From positions 108,264-172,263 of the forward strand of contig NW_019091514.1 of NCBI RefSeq assembly GCF_001949145.1: a stretch of 64,000 bases of DNA. Reading direction: 5' to 3'. The translations under genes and the position numbers were made by a program. This document shows, one piece after another, positions 49,133 through 62,836 of the stretch. Source of the DNA: Acanthaster planci. Taxonomy: Eukaryota > Echinodermata > Asteroidea > Valvatida > Acanthasteridae. How positions within the stretch are numbered: the stretch's first letter is position 1; every line of letters begins with the position of its first letter. Under the pieces are notes generated by a model, which was not told where the DNA came from, did no database searches, and saw only the letters and a list, made by a program, of their open reading frames with translations.

Positions 49133-50083
49133 ATGGGATCAGAGGAAGGTGGTACCACTTGTACTGTACCACTGGCAGGGAGGCCGTCTGTAATTGGCCA
49201 CATTAAGGGGGGAGGGGACATTTGAGCAAGCCATGAGTAATGTTAGATTCCATGTTTACAAATTTAGAAAATTGGTTGCTGTGAAGTCGGTTAACACCTT
49301 TTTTTTTCTGGGAAATTGTTAGAATGACGCAATGTGCTCTGTGGAGAACAGGAAGTGTTGAGAAGAAGGATTTGGCCTTTGAGCCAAAAAAATCGGGATG
49401 CCATCCAGACTGATGTGTGTTACATGTCAAGGCTTGAAGAAGATGACACTGTGGTAGCTGAAGATGTTCTTTGACAGTTTACAGTGAGATGGAACATTTC
49501 CGGGCGTTTGTGGGTAGCTCACTGGCTCATCATCCTCCTATGGTTCCTGACAACAGTATGCATCAATCCACCATGATACTTGTACCCATTGAATTATGGG
49601 ACATTTTTACAAGCTAGGCTTGGTTTGGGATAAGGGTCAAGTGAGGGCCCAGTAGCCAAAGTGTTTGGGTTGAAAATAAATAAATCGTTCCCATGGCAAT
49701 TGGTTTTTACTGGGGGACCAGGTTCAGCTCAGTGACTCAAAAGTAAACTGTAAACAAAGGTTGTTTACATTGGGAACACCCTCAACTGTTTCAAAAAGTG
49801 CAAGAGCAAGAGTGATTGATTTTCACCCTCCCTCTCCAAGTTGCTGTGGATTACAGAACTGAATCCACCAGTCCAGCAAGTAATCCATCACGTTAACAAT
49901 GAATTGGAAAGATTTACATTGAGAGAAAGAACTGAATGTCAGGAAGGAGTGTCCTTGGTTGCCCTGCCCTGTCATTCAGTATTCCAGACTCAACCATTCA
50001 TTGTCAACAAATTTGTCAGTGCTTGCCCAAATGTATGTACCGGAACAGTATTCAAATAGAATAATAAAGTTTTGTAAAATATA

Positions 50084-50404
50084 TTGCACCCGTTTCAGAC
50101 AGGCGATCTAGGGTTGCGCCAAACCAAATGGAATTAAGAGTGGCTCAGATGGACTCAATTAAATTTTGGTTTCAGACTTAATACATACATTTGCGTTGGG
50201 TTTTGGTCCATGAAAAGAGCAACATCTGAAACCCAGTCGCTCTGGTGTCATCCCAAGCTCCTTCAAGTGTCGATCTTTTGCCCGCTAGCACGCCTGGTCA
50301 TTCTTAATTGTTTCAGACATTGAACTGCTGTACCTAAGTCAAAGTTTGCTTTTAATTTGGCTCAGCACAACTCGGAAACACCTGTCTGAAATTGGGGTTA
50401 CAAC
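50084..50404 (+). mobile_element. MITE-like element with CCCGTTTCAGACAGG termini
   Basis: The left end TTGCACCCGTTTCAGACAGG is mirrored at the right end by CACCTGTCTGAAATTGGGGT, an inverted match over about 22 bases with small gaps. Total about 320 bases with no coding capacity. Inside are further TTTCAGAC / TCTGAAA words (50170, 50228, 50310), so the termini may recur as subterminal repeats. Typical size and layout of a non-autonomous DNA transposon; target-site duplication not clear. Confidence 0.7.
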
Positions 50405-53400
50405 CCTACTACATGTACCATAGTTCAAGAGAAATTTGCCAATATGGACACCATTAGCTTGGAGGAGGGATTTGGCGAAAGATCCTTCCTATTATTTGAC
50501 AGCAACATGAGACTTTTGTCTAGATCAGCACAGTTTGACTGCTTCCTAATACCTGTAAATGCCAACACAGGGTTACCCTTATTGTTTCTTGCAATGAGGA
50601 GTCAAGAGCCCCAGTTGTTCGACTGTAAACTTCATTAGGCCTTCGTTAGTCACTTAATGATAACGACTCAAAGTAATGAAGGTGGTCCCTACAGGTGTAT
50701 GCCACGCAGGTGTCGGACGGAAGTCAACTGGAGCTTACATAACAGTGTGTTTGCCGACTGGTTCAGAGCCTGGCGCCAAACTTGTTAACGTTGTCATCAT
50801 AGCTCATTACCTTGAAGCACAGAAGCTGAGTTCGTGTGTCTCTAAGTACACAAATTAATGAACCCTTAACAAAATCACATAGCCAGGCCGCGGGTGAGAA
50901 ATACAAATATCAGAGTTGGGCTGCAGAAAATTTCTTCATGAGAAGAGGAATTGCAAAGCCTTTTCGCATAATGATGGCTAAAAAATTGATGCAGAAATTT
51001 CTGTTTTTGATAAAAATAATTACATCAGTGTGAAAAAGGGGTGATATATTTAGAACCTGAAATTTTGTGTTCCTGTTTGTTCTCAAAGTCTTCAGGAAAG
51101 CTCATGCAGTGTTTGTGTAGACCATGCCCCTCAAACAAATTTTTGGGCATCTTGGCCTGAAGGATATCTGATCAAATTAATTACGCCAAGAACGCTAACA
51201 AGGCGGAGGGACTGCCTAATTGCGCAGGGATTCTTGCTGCTATCGTTGGCAGTCAGGTTTGGTGAAGTGGGAAGGGGGTGCCGTCAACAACACTGCACTA
51301 TCCTGTCTGAGTAAACAGTGGCCTTGTGAAGTCTAGGACCCTGGATGTGTGATCAGTGATCAATAATGTCCAGGTAAATCTCCGCTTCTTCCAGTAATGG
51401 TCAGGTCTACAGATGGGACAAATTCAAATTTGATTAAGCAAGAAAAAGAAATGATTAAAGCAATTTGTCATGTTGCCTGTGCTACTTGTACATGTCCATG
51501 GTTCAAAACCAATTTCAGTGTCCCATTCCACTTGGCAAATCTTGCCTGAAGTATCACCTCAGGCTTGGCAGTACCAGTAGTTAAGGTCAGTTGTGCTTTG
51601 CTAATGCAACTGCAGTGCGTGTATTTAAATGACTGGTTGAAATTAGTTTACCTTGTGTTACTCTTTGAGTGCTTGTTTGTACTTTGTGGAGAATGGTTAT
51701 AGTTTGTTGATACTTCTACAAGCTTCTTTAAAAGTAGATGGGCAGTGGGTAAAGAATGTTGCCTTTGATTCAGAAAAATTCAGTCACGTTTAGTGTTGGT
51801 TGACACGAACTACTAGTGGTAGCTATGCGTGTACTGTAGGGATTCTTCTGTCTTTGCTCACACACCCGCGAAGCCAGTGACATTGGGATACGCAGCTGTG
51901 CTGAGCACGTAAGACAATCCGCCTTGCTGTATAATTTTACCACACCATTTGTTTGAAAGCTGACTCAACTGTCTCTGTAATAACCGAGAAAGGCTCCTGC
52001 TTTATTTCAGCTTTGGAGTCGGTCACTCAGATTCAGTTTTGTAGGCATGGTTAAATTTCACATCTGAAATTCACGGATCAATACAGTATTTTCATGAAAC
52101 TCACATTCTTTGATTTCGCCATTCAATCCCTCTCTGGAAACACAATACAGCCTCCGCTATGAGGGGGATAAACTAAGACTGACTCAGCTGAGGTTTAATT
52201 GGACAACTGTAAGGAAGCCAGGCTAGAATCCATCCCGTACAGGCAGCTATGGTACAGTATCTGCGTCCCCATCTATTACCGCCTGCTGAGTGGGGCAGGT
52301 ACCAGGCACCACAGGGAGTAACTTTAGCTCTAATAAAACATCATGGAGGTGCCCTTCTTGTAATTGATGCCTGGTGGAAAATATCCATTTAATGAATGGA
52401 GTGGTCCTGAGGAGCCCACAAAAATATAATCAGGGACAATATCGCAGGGGCATGGGGCAGGTAGAGGTGATGAAGGGGAATATATTGGGTTTAGCGGTGG
52501 CAACGCTTGTAAAAACACAACGATAATGGAGAGACCTGCAGGTGTAATTGCAGTATAGACGGCTGCAAACATGATGTCCTAGTAGTCCCTATTACAATGG
52601 GTTTCAGCCGCTGAGGGGTGGGGCAGACTCTTTACCCCCCCCTCCCCCATGGGGAAACAGATAAGGTAACCCTTTATAGTTGCCTGCATGCGTAAGCCTC
52701 TCGTCCACATCTCAAGCCACCTTGGGCAAGGCATGTATCCAAAGTTGCCCCTGTAATACACCATTCAAAAAATAACATCCTGTGGATGGAAACTTGCAGC
52801 TATTTTATAAAAACCTCACTCTGTTACCTTGAGTGGCATAGTGATTTGATAGTCCCTCAGAGATGTTTTTCCAGCTCCGGTCATTGTAATTTTTTAACAA
52901 GGTCACAAAACTTGGCTTTCATTTAAGCCCTCAGGAATGTTACATTTGATGTACGACTCAAATGTGATACATCCGGGAATATCGGGTATCCCACTGATTT
53001 ATGTTAACATGGAGTAATGAATCTCTCGGGAGATACAGTATGTCAGTGTTTTCCCTCCCAACAGGTACATGAACATGCCAACTGTTTCAACACAGAATTT
53101 TCAGTTATTCAGGTTTCCGCTTGTTTTGCCTTTCTAAATGTAGGGGATAAAGAGAGGATATATATACGATAAAAGTACCGGGTACATAGACACATTGTCA
53201 TCAACATGTTGAGAAATGATATCTTATGCATGTAGATGTTGTGCATTGCTGGCATCTCCATGGTGTCTCAGAGGCTGTTTTTGTTACTGTAGTTTAGTTA
53301 CAACAAAGGCAAAAAGTTAAACTTGTGCCTGTCCCAGCGATAAAAAACTCTTGCCCTCTGAGGAAACGCTAATGCATAACCTCTACATCTACAATTCTGA

Positions 53401-56400
53401 AAATTTAATGGAATCTAAAGTGAAAATATTTTCAAAACGAGAGACCCTACCTCGGAAATTCAAAATAAAAGTGAGAAAGGCAGTGTGTGACTAAAACTAC
53501 CATATCTTCATACATGTACTAGTGCCATAAAAATGGTTAGTTTGAACCCTACCGCCAGCCAATAGAAATTTGATTAGATCAACAAGACTGAATTTATTAT
53601 GATATACTCCTACACACACATCATAGCTCTGACCAGCAGGGGTTGCAAATTGAATTTCTTGGTTCTTCTAATCCCTCCCTAACCGACCAATAAACCAATC
53701 GTTTTTCTTGGCACATTCTGTTCCAGATCCAGAACTTGAAGTTTTTTTTAATTTGCCTCGTGTCATGGTGGTTGGGTAGGATGCAAAATCCAGCCGTGTG
53801 ACAGCATAAGTAATGGAAACTCAGACAGTTTCTCGCTCATATTGTCATGGACATGCATGGTAATGTGCTGACTACTGTGGATTGACCTTGTGAATTTTTT
53901 TCACTAATTTTTTTTCCTACCAGTGGAGTCATTCATGTACATGTGACTATCTCTGTCATTTTTCTGAAAACTGTGGAGCCCAATTTTTTATACTCCATTC
54001 GGTTTTTATGAATTACCGGTATCTGGATTTGAAATGAAGTTGCTGTCAGGATTTTGGTTTTCAGTTTTAACTATTAACATCTCTTACTGTTGCTGATGTG
54101 TGGAGAATACCCTTGCTTTGGAAATACATTGTATTGTGAGAGCTCTCTAAAAATTATTCCATTGAGAATCAATCCAGGGCAGTTTTGGCAAACGGTGCAC
54201 ACAGTGTTCATGTGTTATAAATTGACACAATGTATGCGACTGCAACAAAAAAATTTCTAAACTTCAAGTTCAAAGTACCGTAACTGCACTTTTTCTTGTT
54301 CATCAGTAGGTAAAGTACATGTACTTCAATACAAGTACTCCTGTTTTCTAGTGAACAGTGGTGTTGAACGTACTTAAGTGCACACTCTTGTCCATGAATT
54401 TAACCTGCATGTGTGTCTTTCCTTCTGGCTTGTGCATAACCCTTTCATCAACTTGAAAACCAATATCAAATAATGTCCTTGGCAAAGCCCTTGAAATTTG
54501 TTTGCTCTTCTTTGGTTGAAAAAAGAAAAAAAAGTTTTTCATTAATCATCTTTGATGGAGACGGACCGGCGTGTTGTCATCAAGATGTCGAAGTTGGATT
54601 AATCAGGGGTTGATCAAACTTCAAAGGAGTCATTCTGTATTCATGTGCAGTAAATGTTGGTAAGAAAAAGAGAGTGAACTGAACTTGCTGTAATGAACTC
54701 CCAGTGAAGAAACACCCCAATACATGTATATGTTTACCTTCTGTGATCATCTGTGGTTTTTATTTTTTGAAATTGGAGTAAATGTCGGAAGCCGTAGCAG
54801 TTAGCGGAAGTGTGCGTTTCAGTTTGTGTGTGTATCATTGATGCACGTGCATGGGTGAACTCTGGAAATACCTGACTCTGGTGTCAGTGCATGTTCATGT
54901 GGTCAGGGCAGTTGTTTGCATTTAAATAAAAAGTGTTCTTGTAAATCTTTCTGGCAAGGAGAGTTAAAGAAGAAACAGTTCGTTTAACCTGAGTGATCTT
55001 GTATTATTTGCAAATTAATCTTTTTCATTTTTTCCATTTTCAAATTAACTACCAGTTGCGAACTTAACAGATTTTTTGCACCTGTAAAAGATGAACAAGT
55101 TAACAATTTACCAGTGGGGTTATGTACCACTTTTTTTCTGATTTTCTGTCCAATGGTTTGAAGCCCGGGACTTTTTTTTATGGTGGTAGCCTTAGTTTGT
55201 GAAGGCAGATCACAAATGAATGTAAGATTGATGGAGGAAAGAGCAGGGTTGTGTAAGATTAAGACAAGATAAACTTTCACACTTACTCTACATGTACATC
55301 ACAGATGTGGTGTATGGTATAATTGCTCAATCTTGAGTGTAGCTGAAGACATTCTGTTTGGTTATCTGCTCAGGCATAGAGCTGCCATCACGTGCCAACA
55401 TGGCCCGCAATGCACATAGCACACCCTGACTCAGGCACATCTGTGAACTAATGAAAGGATTGTGGGCCAGATTTTGTTTCAGGGGGTAATTGGAAACAGG
55501 ACATGTCCATAGTCTGAATTCTCTGGTCTCTTGGTTGTATCCATGTTAGGACAGGACTGTGCTTGCCTGGTATTCCAAAGGGCTAGGATGTAGTGAATTT
55601 GTATCTCATTTAGTATCTGTTATCAGTAGTCTTCCAAGCATATTTAAATTTTTCTCCAATAATGTATCTGTGATGATATATTGTAATGAAACAGTACTAG
55701 AAATTACAATGTAAATAGTAAAAATATGTAGGAAATCCCCCCCCCAAAAAATGGAAAATAAATAAAAATTGGTTGCTGGGGGAAAAAGAAGCAGGTGGAG
55801 ACGAGAGTCTACTTCATTTACTTACTTGGTTAATAGGTGAAAATGAGGACTATTAGACACCATCTTGCTTTGTACACACTGCTTACATGTGGCATAATAG
55901 ATCTGTGATTGCTTAATCAATTGCACCAAGTTTTTTGTACATACAGTACACAGAGTTAATAGCTTTTCCCTATATAAAATGGGAAGTCCAAATTCTTTGG
56001 TGTCCAGAAAAAAAAACAAGTTGTAACTCTTGAAAGCAAATACCGGTGTGATGCACATGTGAAAAGGCACCACATAACTACTGGCAGGCTTGCATCATTT
56101 GTCACCTTGAGGCAGATCGATTTGTCAACTCAACCCCTGTGCAGTATGTGGGACAGAACATGCAAGCAAGAAGCTGGGACAAGTTTCCCCGTTTTGCTGC
56201 TTTTATTGATAGAAGAATTCCAATTAAACATTTCTTGTATTGGGAAAAATAGCAAGTAGAAACCGTCTGATACTGAACATCTTTTTGTTAAGTTAGCAGT
56301 ATTGAAATGGCACAGTACTAGCTTTAATCCTTTTTGCATGATGTAGAAATCTGAGCCCAAGCTGTGATTGGATTGTCACTCAAAAAACTCGATGCCATTG

Positions 56401-57474
56401 GCACGTCAATACGTGATAGGCACTAACAAAGAGAAGAGCTCAATGTCATCAGAACTGTACATGTACCTGTATATTACACAGATCGTCATTAGCCGTGCGT
56501 ATTACGTTCACTTTGAGATCATGAGTAATACTGAGTCATCTTATTCCGAGACATCTCTCTCTGTCTTCCCTGGGCCCGGACTACCCGGGTGGGGAGGGGG
56601 ACTGATTGCTTGCTTTGCAGAATGTTGGCCTGGCATTCGGTCATTATGCCCGACAGGTATCGCTCTTTGGACCTGAAGATGAATAGTGGACAAGAGAGTG
56701 CACCTTGGGAATGTGAATTTCCCCGGGTGCAATGAACGCATGCGGAGCGTGTTAGGAAGAGGTTTTTGAATACAAGGCAATACAAATAAGTCAGATAATA
56801 ACACTTCGTCAATATTTACCTGTAGATTCTTAAAACTTGTAGACTGCAGTGTTAAAATACACTGGTAATTGATTCACTTAAATTTACTCGGAGAGGATGA
56901 TAAAAAAGACATTTTCGTGTTACATCACTTGTATATGAACTGGGTTGACTTCATTAGCCAACTTGCCGACTCGCCAAGCAGAATACACATGTAGTTCAGC
57001 ACAGGCCATGCTCAAATGTCGTAATTTTTGTATGTATAGGCCCACATGCAAACATGAACCAGTATATGTAGCTAGTCTGTGGCAAAAGTTGATTTGTGCT
57101 TATGATTGAAGAGAAACATTGCTAAAATTGTTTTTTCTCTTAAACACACTCAAAACCACCACTGATATTTAAAAGCATTTAAATGACAACAGTCCTACCT
57201 GCATATTTGATCTATGCCAGGTCTTCTGTCGGCCATACAGTGTTTCTGGCATTTAGATTCCTTGCATTGTGCGCTTATTTTCTGTCCTGAAGAATTCTGA
57301 TCCTTGAACCAGAGCAGCGTGGCAAACAGCATGAACCATCTGCCACAAGATCCTAGAGAGGATGACATTTGAGGGGAAGGTATGGAGTGTTCAGGAAAAA
57401 CACAGAGAGAGAGAGGGAATATGAAGAAGTTGAGTGTTAACGTCAGGGTCTGAAAAGCCAAGCCATATGCTGAC

Positions 57475-57600
57475 CTGAATTGGCTTTGAACCCAAGTCAT
57501 AGTAATGCAATGCTGATGCTGCCTGATCTCTGACTACGTGCTGTCTTCCTTCCTGCCGTGGGAGGTGGCCAAGGTTCGAATTCCACCCTGGTCGACACGT
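57475..57600 (-). repeat. candidate tRNA-derived SINE fragment
   Basis: On the minus strand GGTTCAAAGCC (57482-57492) matches a B box, and TAGTCAGAGAT about 44 bases earlier resembles an A box. A second, plus-strand B-box-like GGTTCGAATTCC lies at 57573-57584. Neither folds into a tRNA. Probably SINE debris. Confidence 0.3.
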
Positions 57601-60600
57601 GGAATTGATCAACTGTGGGCATTAGAGTAATATTGCGTATCTCCTTTTCCAAACTGGGTAGGGTTTTATTCGCTTACCGAATACCGCTACTGGAAATGCC
57701 TTTTTTTTTTCCATTTTCACCGGATTCTGAAAAAGAGATGTAATGCGCAAGCTACCAGCAATTACACGAATAAAAGAAACACAGATTCCATTGTTAAACC
57801 TTGTCTTGCACTTTGGTTGAACACTCGTACATACAGTGCACTTATGGTAGCATCCTTGACAAACTTTCTGATGGTACCGGGTATATTCTGGAACATTGTT
57901 CAGGTACTGCGGTACATGTGTGTACTTGTAGTTTAGTTCAGATTGGTCCAGATTGCTCTGTTGACATGAACTACCTGGTAAATTATAACATGCCCGACAT
58001 GGATCAAATCTTTATGATGGATGCATTGGAATTGAGGACCTTATTACATACACACACAGAAAAGTTTTAGCTGCACTTTGTGATATCTGCCATTGCCATA
58101 AGTTACATTTACTTAAAGTTTCAAGAATCATTTTGCCATGAAATGTGTAGAAGCTCCGAATCAGATTTTTGAAAATGTGAAAGATCTTTCAATGCGTCTT
58201 GCCATAATAGCATGTACCTAAAGACGTTACTACATGTTGCGGGACTGTGGTTGCCAGGGGATGATCTACATTGTAGCCTGAACCAAAGTAATAATACAAG
58301 GACCCGTTACTGATACTTGAAGGAATAATGCTGTAATTAGGGAGGGTAGTATGCCATTCCTGTGGGCAACGCTGCTCCTTGTTAATGATTGATATCAGCG
58401 ATGATAAATGACCACACAGCTACTGGAATTGTATTGGTGTGCCATTACACTGCTCTGCTGGGGTTCCTTGTCATATTGCAGTAGGGAGTGGAGGGTCTGT
58501 GTTTTGGCAGGCAAACATCTCTCTTAGGGGGGTGGAAGGCAGAAGCTTAAATTGTTGGCTTCGTTCTTTTCATTCTGTGGTTTTGAACCAGATTGAAAAA
58601 TGTATGTACTGGTACTGTATCTGTTTTCGACACCTGATTTTTGTAACCTTGGAAACCTGAGTTTTGAAAATCAAGTTTGATCTCCAGAAGCAGACAAAGT
58701 GTCATGTCATACTTAGCTGAGCAAAATCTGACAGAGAACCAGACAAAAGTGGCATCGGTCATGCATGACTTTCTTGGCTGGTATCCCTTGTTCAGTAATG
58801 TTTATGATAAGAAGCTCAAGTGATACTAGTTACCTTGACTTTAATACTGACTGGGTAGAGATGTTCCTTTTAGCTGGTCCAAACAGGGTTGCATATGTTA
58901 AAATGCAGACCCAGCTTTGTATTTCTGCTGGACACCTTTCTGAATTTGATCAAATCTTCCAGTAAGCAGGAAACCAATGTTGAGTGCCGTGAGTGTTGGT
59001 CCCTTTGAAATGTACCCGTACACTTAGAAAATAAATTTACCGTCTCTGACATCTGAACGTTTCCGTAAAATTGATTGAAATGAATCACATTGAAGAGCTA
59101 GATTACCTGATCATCAACTTTTGCTCAGGTCATTCCTGTGTGCTGTTTCCCCAAGTCTCTAATATTTCGGCGGTGAACAAATATTTACAGTACCCTCCAT
59201 CATAGATGTGGATATGCTTCAAATGGGTCATACATGTAGATAGCTGAGATCATAACTCATCTTTGTGTAGGAACATGGTATGTGCATGCATGTCATAAAT
59301 CAAATTTGATTAAGGTGCTGGCAGTCGGGACTTGTTTGTGTGTGAAGTGGATACCTCAATAAACTCTTATAGCTGGAGAAGCAGTTTAAAATCGAGGAGT
59401 TGGTTGTTTTCTGGTCACGCAGAGTTTGGTTGGTTTCACAGTTTGCCGAGGTTAAGGAGTCCGTGCAGTTTTTAATGAGGGTCCTGCAACAAGTTGGTAT
59501 CCTGCAAATCATAGCAACAAGTCACTCATTCTCCCTAACGCACCAAGATCCTTGGAAATCCATCTTCTTGTTTGGGAAGATTTTGTAAGGATGATAAAAG
59601 TACGTGTATGGGTAGATCCTCAGTAATATGTTAAGAGTAACTGTAAGTGTGCCATAGGTTTCCTACGTGTTGGTGGATTTTGGAGGATTCAGAAAGGTTG
59701 CAAGCAAAAGTGTGCGAGAGCTGGAGATTTGATACTGTGGCAAACAAAATCCATGGTTTTCAGAAACAATAGGGCATTACCTTAATGAGGTCAATGCCTT
59801 TAATCTGTGTTTAGTTTATTTGGCTGAAGTGTACCGTTTTCATTTGTGAAGTGTATTAGTGTGGCATTTGTATTTCAGCGGTTCGCGTAGCACTTGGATT
59901 ATTAACACAGATTCAGATTTGTGTGTGTGTGTGTGGGGAGGGGGATTTTTTTCGTAACAAATCTCCTGAGGGAAAATGTCCTTTAGAAAATGGTGTGCAG
60001 TTTCAACACTCGAGTGCCATGGTATGCGTAGGGGGAATGCATAATTCAATCTTCACTTGGAGTGTACTGTAAGGCACCGTACATATAGGTCCTAGATGCA
60101 AAATTAAAAGCTTATTAGAGGCTCCTCATAAATTGAGGGGCTTGTCCGTGTTACTATGGTAATATTGACCTCGCATCAACAACGCACCCGTGGTCATTTT
60201 TTGGGTGGACTCCGCATCGAACAAATGGAGTTTTTAATGCTGTTTACACTGCCTGGTATTCTGCAAATTTGTAGGGTTTGCTGTTTACTCTACCACAACG
60301 GTAGAAGTGACTCTCTAGAAATGCCAGAGTAGGAGCTTCTTTGCCGAAGAGAAGAGTAATTTGATTAGAAAACCAAACCAACGGAGGATGGCATTTGGAT
60401 GCAGACTACATCGAACGGTGAAAAACACTCTCTGAAATGTTTGCCTTTTAATGAAAGAGGCAGAGGGAGAAAGTTTGCGTTAATGATGTGAAACTTCCTG
60501 CGGCCATGCAAGTATTTATCGATATGCTCTCTTGTACGTGTAAATGAATTCACGACGGTTAAACTTTAGCCAGCAGGGGAATTTGAAGTCCCATCCAGGG

Positions 60601-60639
60601 TGCTGTTAAGGGACCTAGTTCTCTTCCAGGGTAGGAAGA

Positions 60640-60705
60640 AATGGAATGAGGCTAAATATGTGAAGCGCTTAGAGACAGTTTAACTTTTGCTAATAAATCC
60701 AACTA
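60640..60705 (+). repeat. LINE/SINE tail-like sequence
   Basis: GTGAAGCGCTTAGAGACAGT followed by AATAAATCC resembles the GCGCTTAGAGA-type 3' end of LINE-tailed SINEs. Only the tail is recognisable. Confidence 0.35.
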
Positions 60706-61312
60706 TACTTATCCCTTGGTTTGCATAGGTAACAGTTATTCCTGGTCCCAAATGGCAAGGCTATTGCATTGCCAAGGAGGTAACTTTTTGCAGTACCATT
60801 GTTCGTTCATTCTCACAGTAGTCTGCACTGAGTTGCAGCAATTCTGACTCCCCCAAAAATGTGAAAGCAATAGAAACTACTATGGGAACCGCTGGGAACA
60901 CAAGTGTTCCCTTGTGTAGACTTCAAAATGTGCCGAAAGTCAGCATATTTTGCACGTCAGCACATTAAGTTAGAGCTTAAACATAGAGGAACTAACGTTT
61001 CAATCCCTCAAGACCGTTTTCAAAGGCGTTATATCCTTTAATTTAAGTAGAACTTGCTTCATAAATTTTCGCCCTGGTACTTCTGTTTATTGGTTCTTCA
61101 CAATGATTTGGATTCGTGTAAATGCTTCTTTTGAATCTTTGTAAATGTGTAGATTGTTGTAAAGTTCTGTTTTTTTCTATCTGAAGTGCAGAGAATATCA
61201 TATGATCTAATGACACAGTTGGCGGAATAATTGTTTATAAGTTTATTCAACTTTGGGGATTGTTCATTCATTAGAAATGTAGGCTATAAATTCTTATTTT
61301 GTGATTTTTCAG

Positions 61313-61523
61313 ATGGTTAGACTCGTCCAAGTCCCTCATGGAGCAGGGAATCCAAGAGAATGACACCTTGATGCTTCGCTTCAAGTATTTTGCCTTCTAT
61401 GACTTGGACCCCAAGCAGGACGGAGTCCGAATCAACCAGATCTACGAGCAGGCTAAGTGGGGGCTCCTCAATGAGGAGATAGACTGCACAGATGAAGAGA
61501 TGATCATGTTTGCTGCCTTACAG
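61313..61523 (+). CDS. FERMT2: kindlin coding exon 4: F2 start
   Basis: Acceptor gatttttcag, donor cag|gtaagt. One base completes the Gly codon of the previous exon, then 70 codons follow. The product has [43 protein letters not shown] and [11 protein letters not shown]. It matches kindlin-2 GWLDSSRSLMEQ...[33 protein letters not shown]...EEEMMMFAALQ closely, the best conserved stretch of this gene in the window. This is the end of F1 and the first helices of F2. The exon ends on a codon boundary. Confidence 0.97.
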
Positions 61524-61967
61524 GTAAGTCAGAAAAACGTGGAAAAAACAATGCTTACAGGTATGATGTGCCTTGAATGGTGTTAGGTTTGACTATTGGA
61601 TCGGTGCATGAACTGAAGAGGGCAGTGTGGAACCTTCTGGTTCCTGGTGGGTCAGTTGTAATCTTAACTGTGAAAGGAGTGGGAGCCAGTTAATAAGTTT
61701 GGAGATTTGTGTGCATTGAAATGTCACTCACTTACTGTTGTGTACTAGGAAATAGTTTGTTATTGACAGTGTTGATTGCAGATTTACCACAGACGATCAT
61801 GTCAATGGTCAGGTCTTGAGCTTCTTACATGGAGCATGCTTATAAAGCCAGCAGTTTCTCAGACCAGCTGATGCCAGGAAAACAAAAGTATGAGTATTAC
61901 TTCTTTTATTTCAAAATACCTGTTGACCAATCAGAGTTGAAATCTCCCTTTTTCCTATCTGCCACAG
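61524..61967 (+). other. kindlin intron 4
   Basis: A 444-base intron, consensus donor gtaagt, acceptor tctgccacag. No other feature seen. Confidence 0.85.
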
Positions 61968-62098
61968 TTGCAAGTGAATCTCCAGGCCCAGATGCCCCAG
62001 CCTGACCGGAAGCTGTACAAGAGGGTCAAGATGACATCGACAAGGCCCTGACAAACCTGCAGGTGTCGTTAGAGGGCAGTTCAATCACCACCGGTCAG
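61968..62098 (+). CDS. FERMT2: kindlin coding exon 5, with apparent one-base deletion
   Basis: Splice sites are good (gccacag / cag|gtatgg) and the neighbours require a length divisible by three, but the exon is 131 bases. It starts in frame as LQVNLQAQMPQPDRKLYKR, then hits TGA at 62049-62051. From about 62030 a shifted frame reads DDIDKALTNLQVSLEGSSIT, matching vertebrate DEVDAALSDLEITLEGG and running in frame into the next exon. A single missing base between about 62021 and 62030 explains everything. A draft-assembly error is most likely; a real null allele is possible. The segment lies in F2 just before the PH insertion. Confidence 0.85.
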
Positions 62099-62836
62099 GT
62101 ATGGCTGTAATCCCTCGCCTGGTATTCTTCAGTTTTAACCCCTTTTTAGTCTTTGGCCAGGATTTCCTGAATTCTGTCACACATGGCAAAACTCTTTGTA
62201 CTGTACACCTAACCAGTTTTCAAGATGTTGTGGTAAACTGTGTGTTACATGTAAATGCGTAGAACGCCACTCAAAAGCTAAGCAGTAACTTAAACTCGTT
62301 AGGGATCAGTTTTTTTTAATGTGATTCCCAATAAATACAATTCATATGATGTACAAAATGATGTACAAAAGCTAGTACTGCAGTTAGAATCCTGCAGTCT
62401 CCTGAAGACGGACAGAGTACACTGTTCGAAACGTCGAGTTATTCCCCGGTTCTTCTCAGAACCACACATACTCAAAGAAGAGATAAATACATGGTGTTAC
62501 CGCAATCTGTACTATAGATCTAAGCTGGAAAGAGTTGACGTGGTTGATGAGTTTGCATGAGAAAGGACTGGTGTATCTTGTGACTGGCAAAATAAAGTGT
62601 GTGTGTGTTTTTAGCACCATGATACATTTCTCAGCCAAGGGACAAGTGTGCACGCACTCAGCATGCAACCCTTCTTCACAGTAAATTCAATAGCCCATAG
62701 CTTATTTGTATGGGCTTAATGCATCTCATGTGCAGAGTGCAGATTATAAAAGTTGGGTTTCCTGGTTGTAACGTACACAACAAAACTTTTTGTAACCCAT
62801 CCTGTTTCCTTTGTTGTTTTTTTAATTTTTTTGCAG
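62099..62836 (+). other. kindlin intron 5 with retroelement debris
   Basis: A 738-base intron. Its centre carries a retroelement-like fragment (62370-62480). Acceptor tttttttgcag. Confidence 0.8.
62370..62480 (+). repeat. retroelement-like fragment
   Basis: Contains CTGAAGACGGACAGAGTACA followed closely by GTTCGAAACGTCGAG. A GAAGACGG...CGAAACGTCG layout recurs in animal retroelements, encoded just after their reverse-transcriptase region. The local frame (LLKTDRVHCSKRRVIPRF) is short and no reverse-transcriptase catalytic motif is present. Family assignment is uncertain. Confidence 0.4.

Larger units (their letters stand above)
36626..61312 (+). other. kindlin intron 3 (24.7 kb, contains the assembly gap)
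   Basis: Homology is continuous from AINAG to WLDSS across this intron, so no coding exon needs to be hidden in it or in the N gap. It contains the foldback element at 37456, terminal-inverted-repeat sequences near 41.1, 41.9, 42.1-42.4 and 50.1 kb, copy B of the dispersed repeat, short tandem repeats and low-complexity G/C runs (47727, 48199, 52640). TACATGTA density is lower than in intron 1. No independent gene was recognised. Confidence 0.75.

Noticed and set aside
59922-59935. GT run as a Z-DNA or regulatory element
   Set aside because: An ordinary short dinucleotide microsatellite with nothing else around it.
62321-62560. 79-codon frame as a gene
   Set aside because: It overlaps a retroelement-like fragment within a kindlin intron and lacks catalytic motifs.
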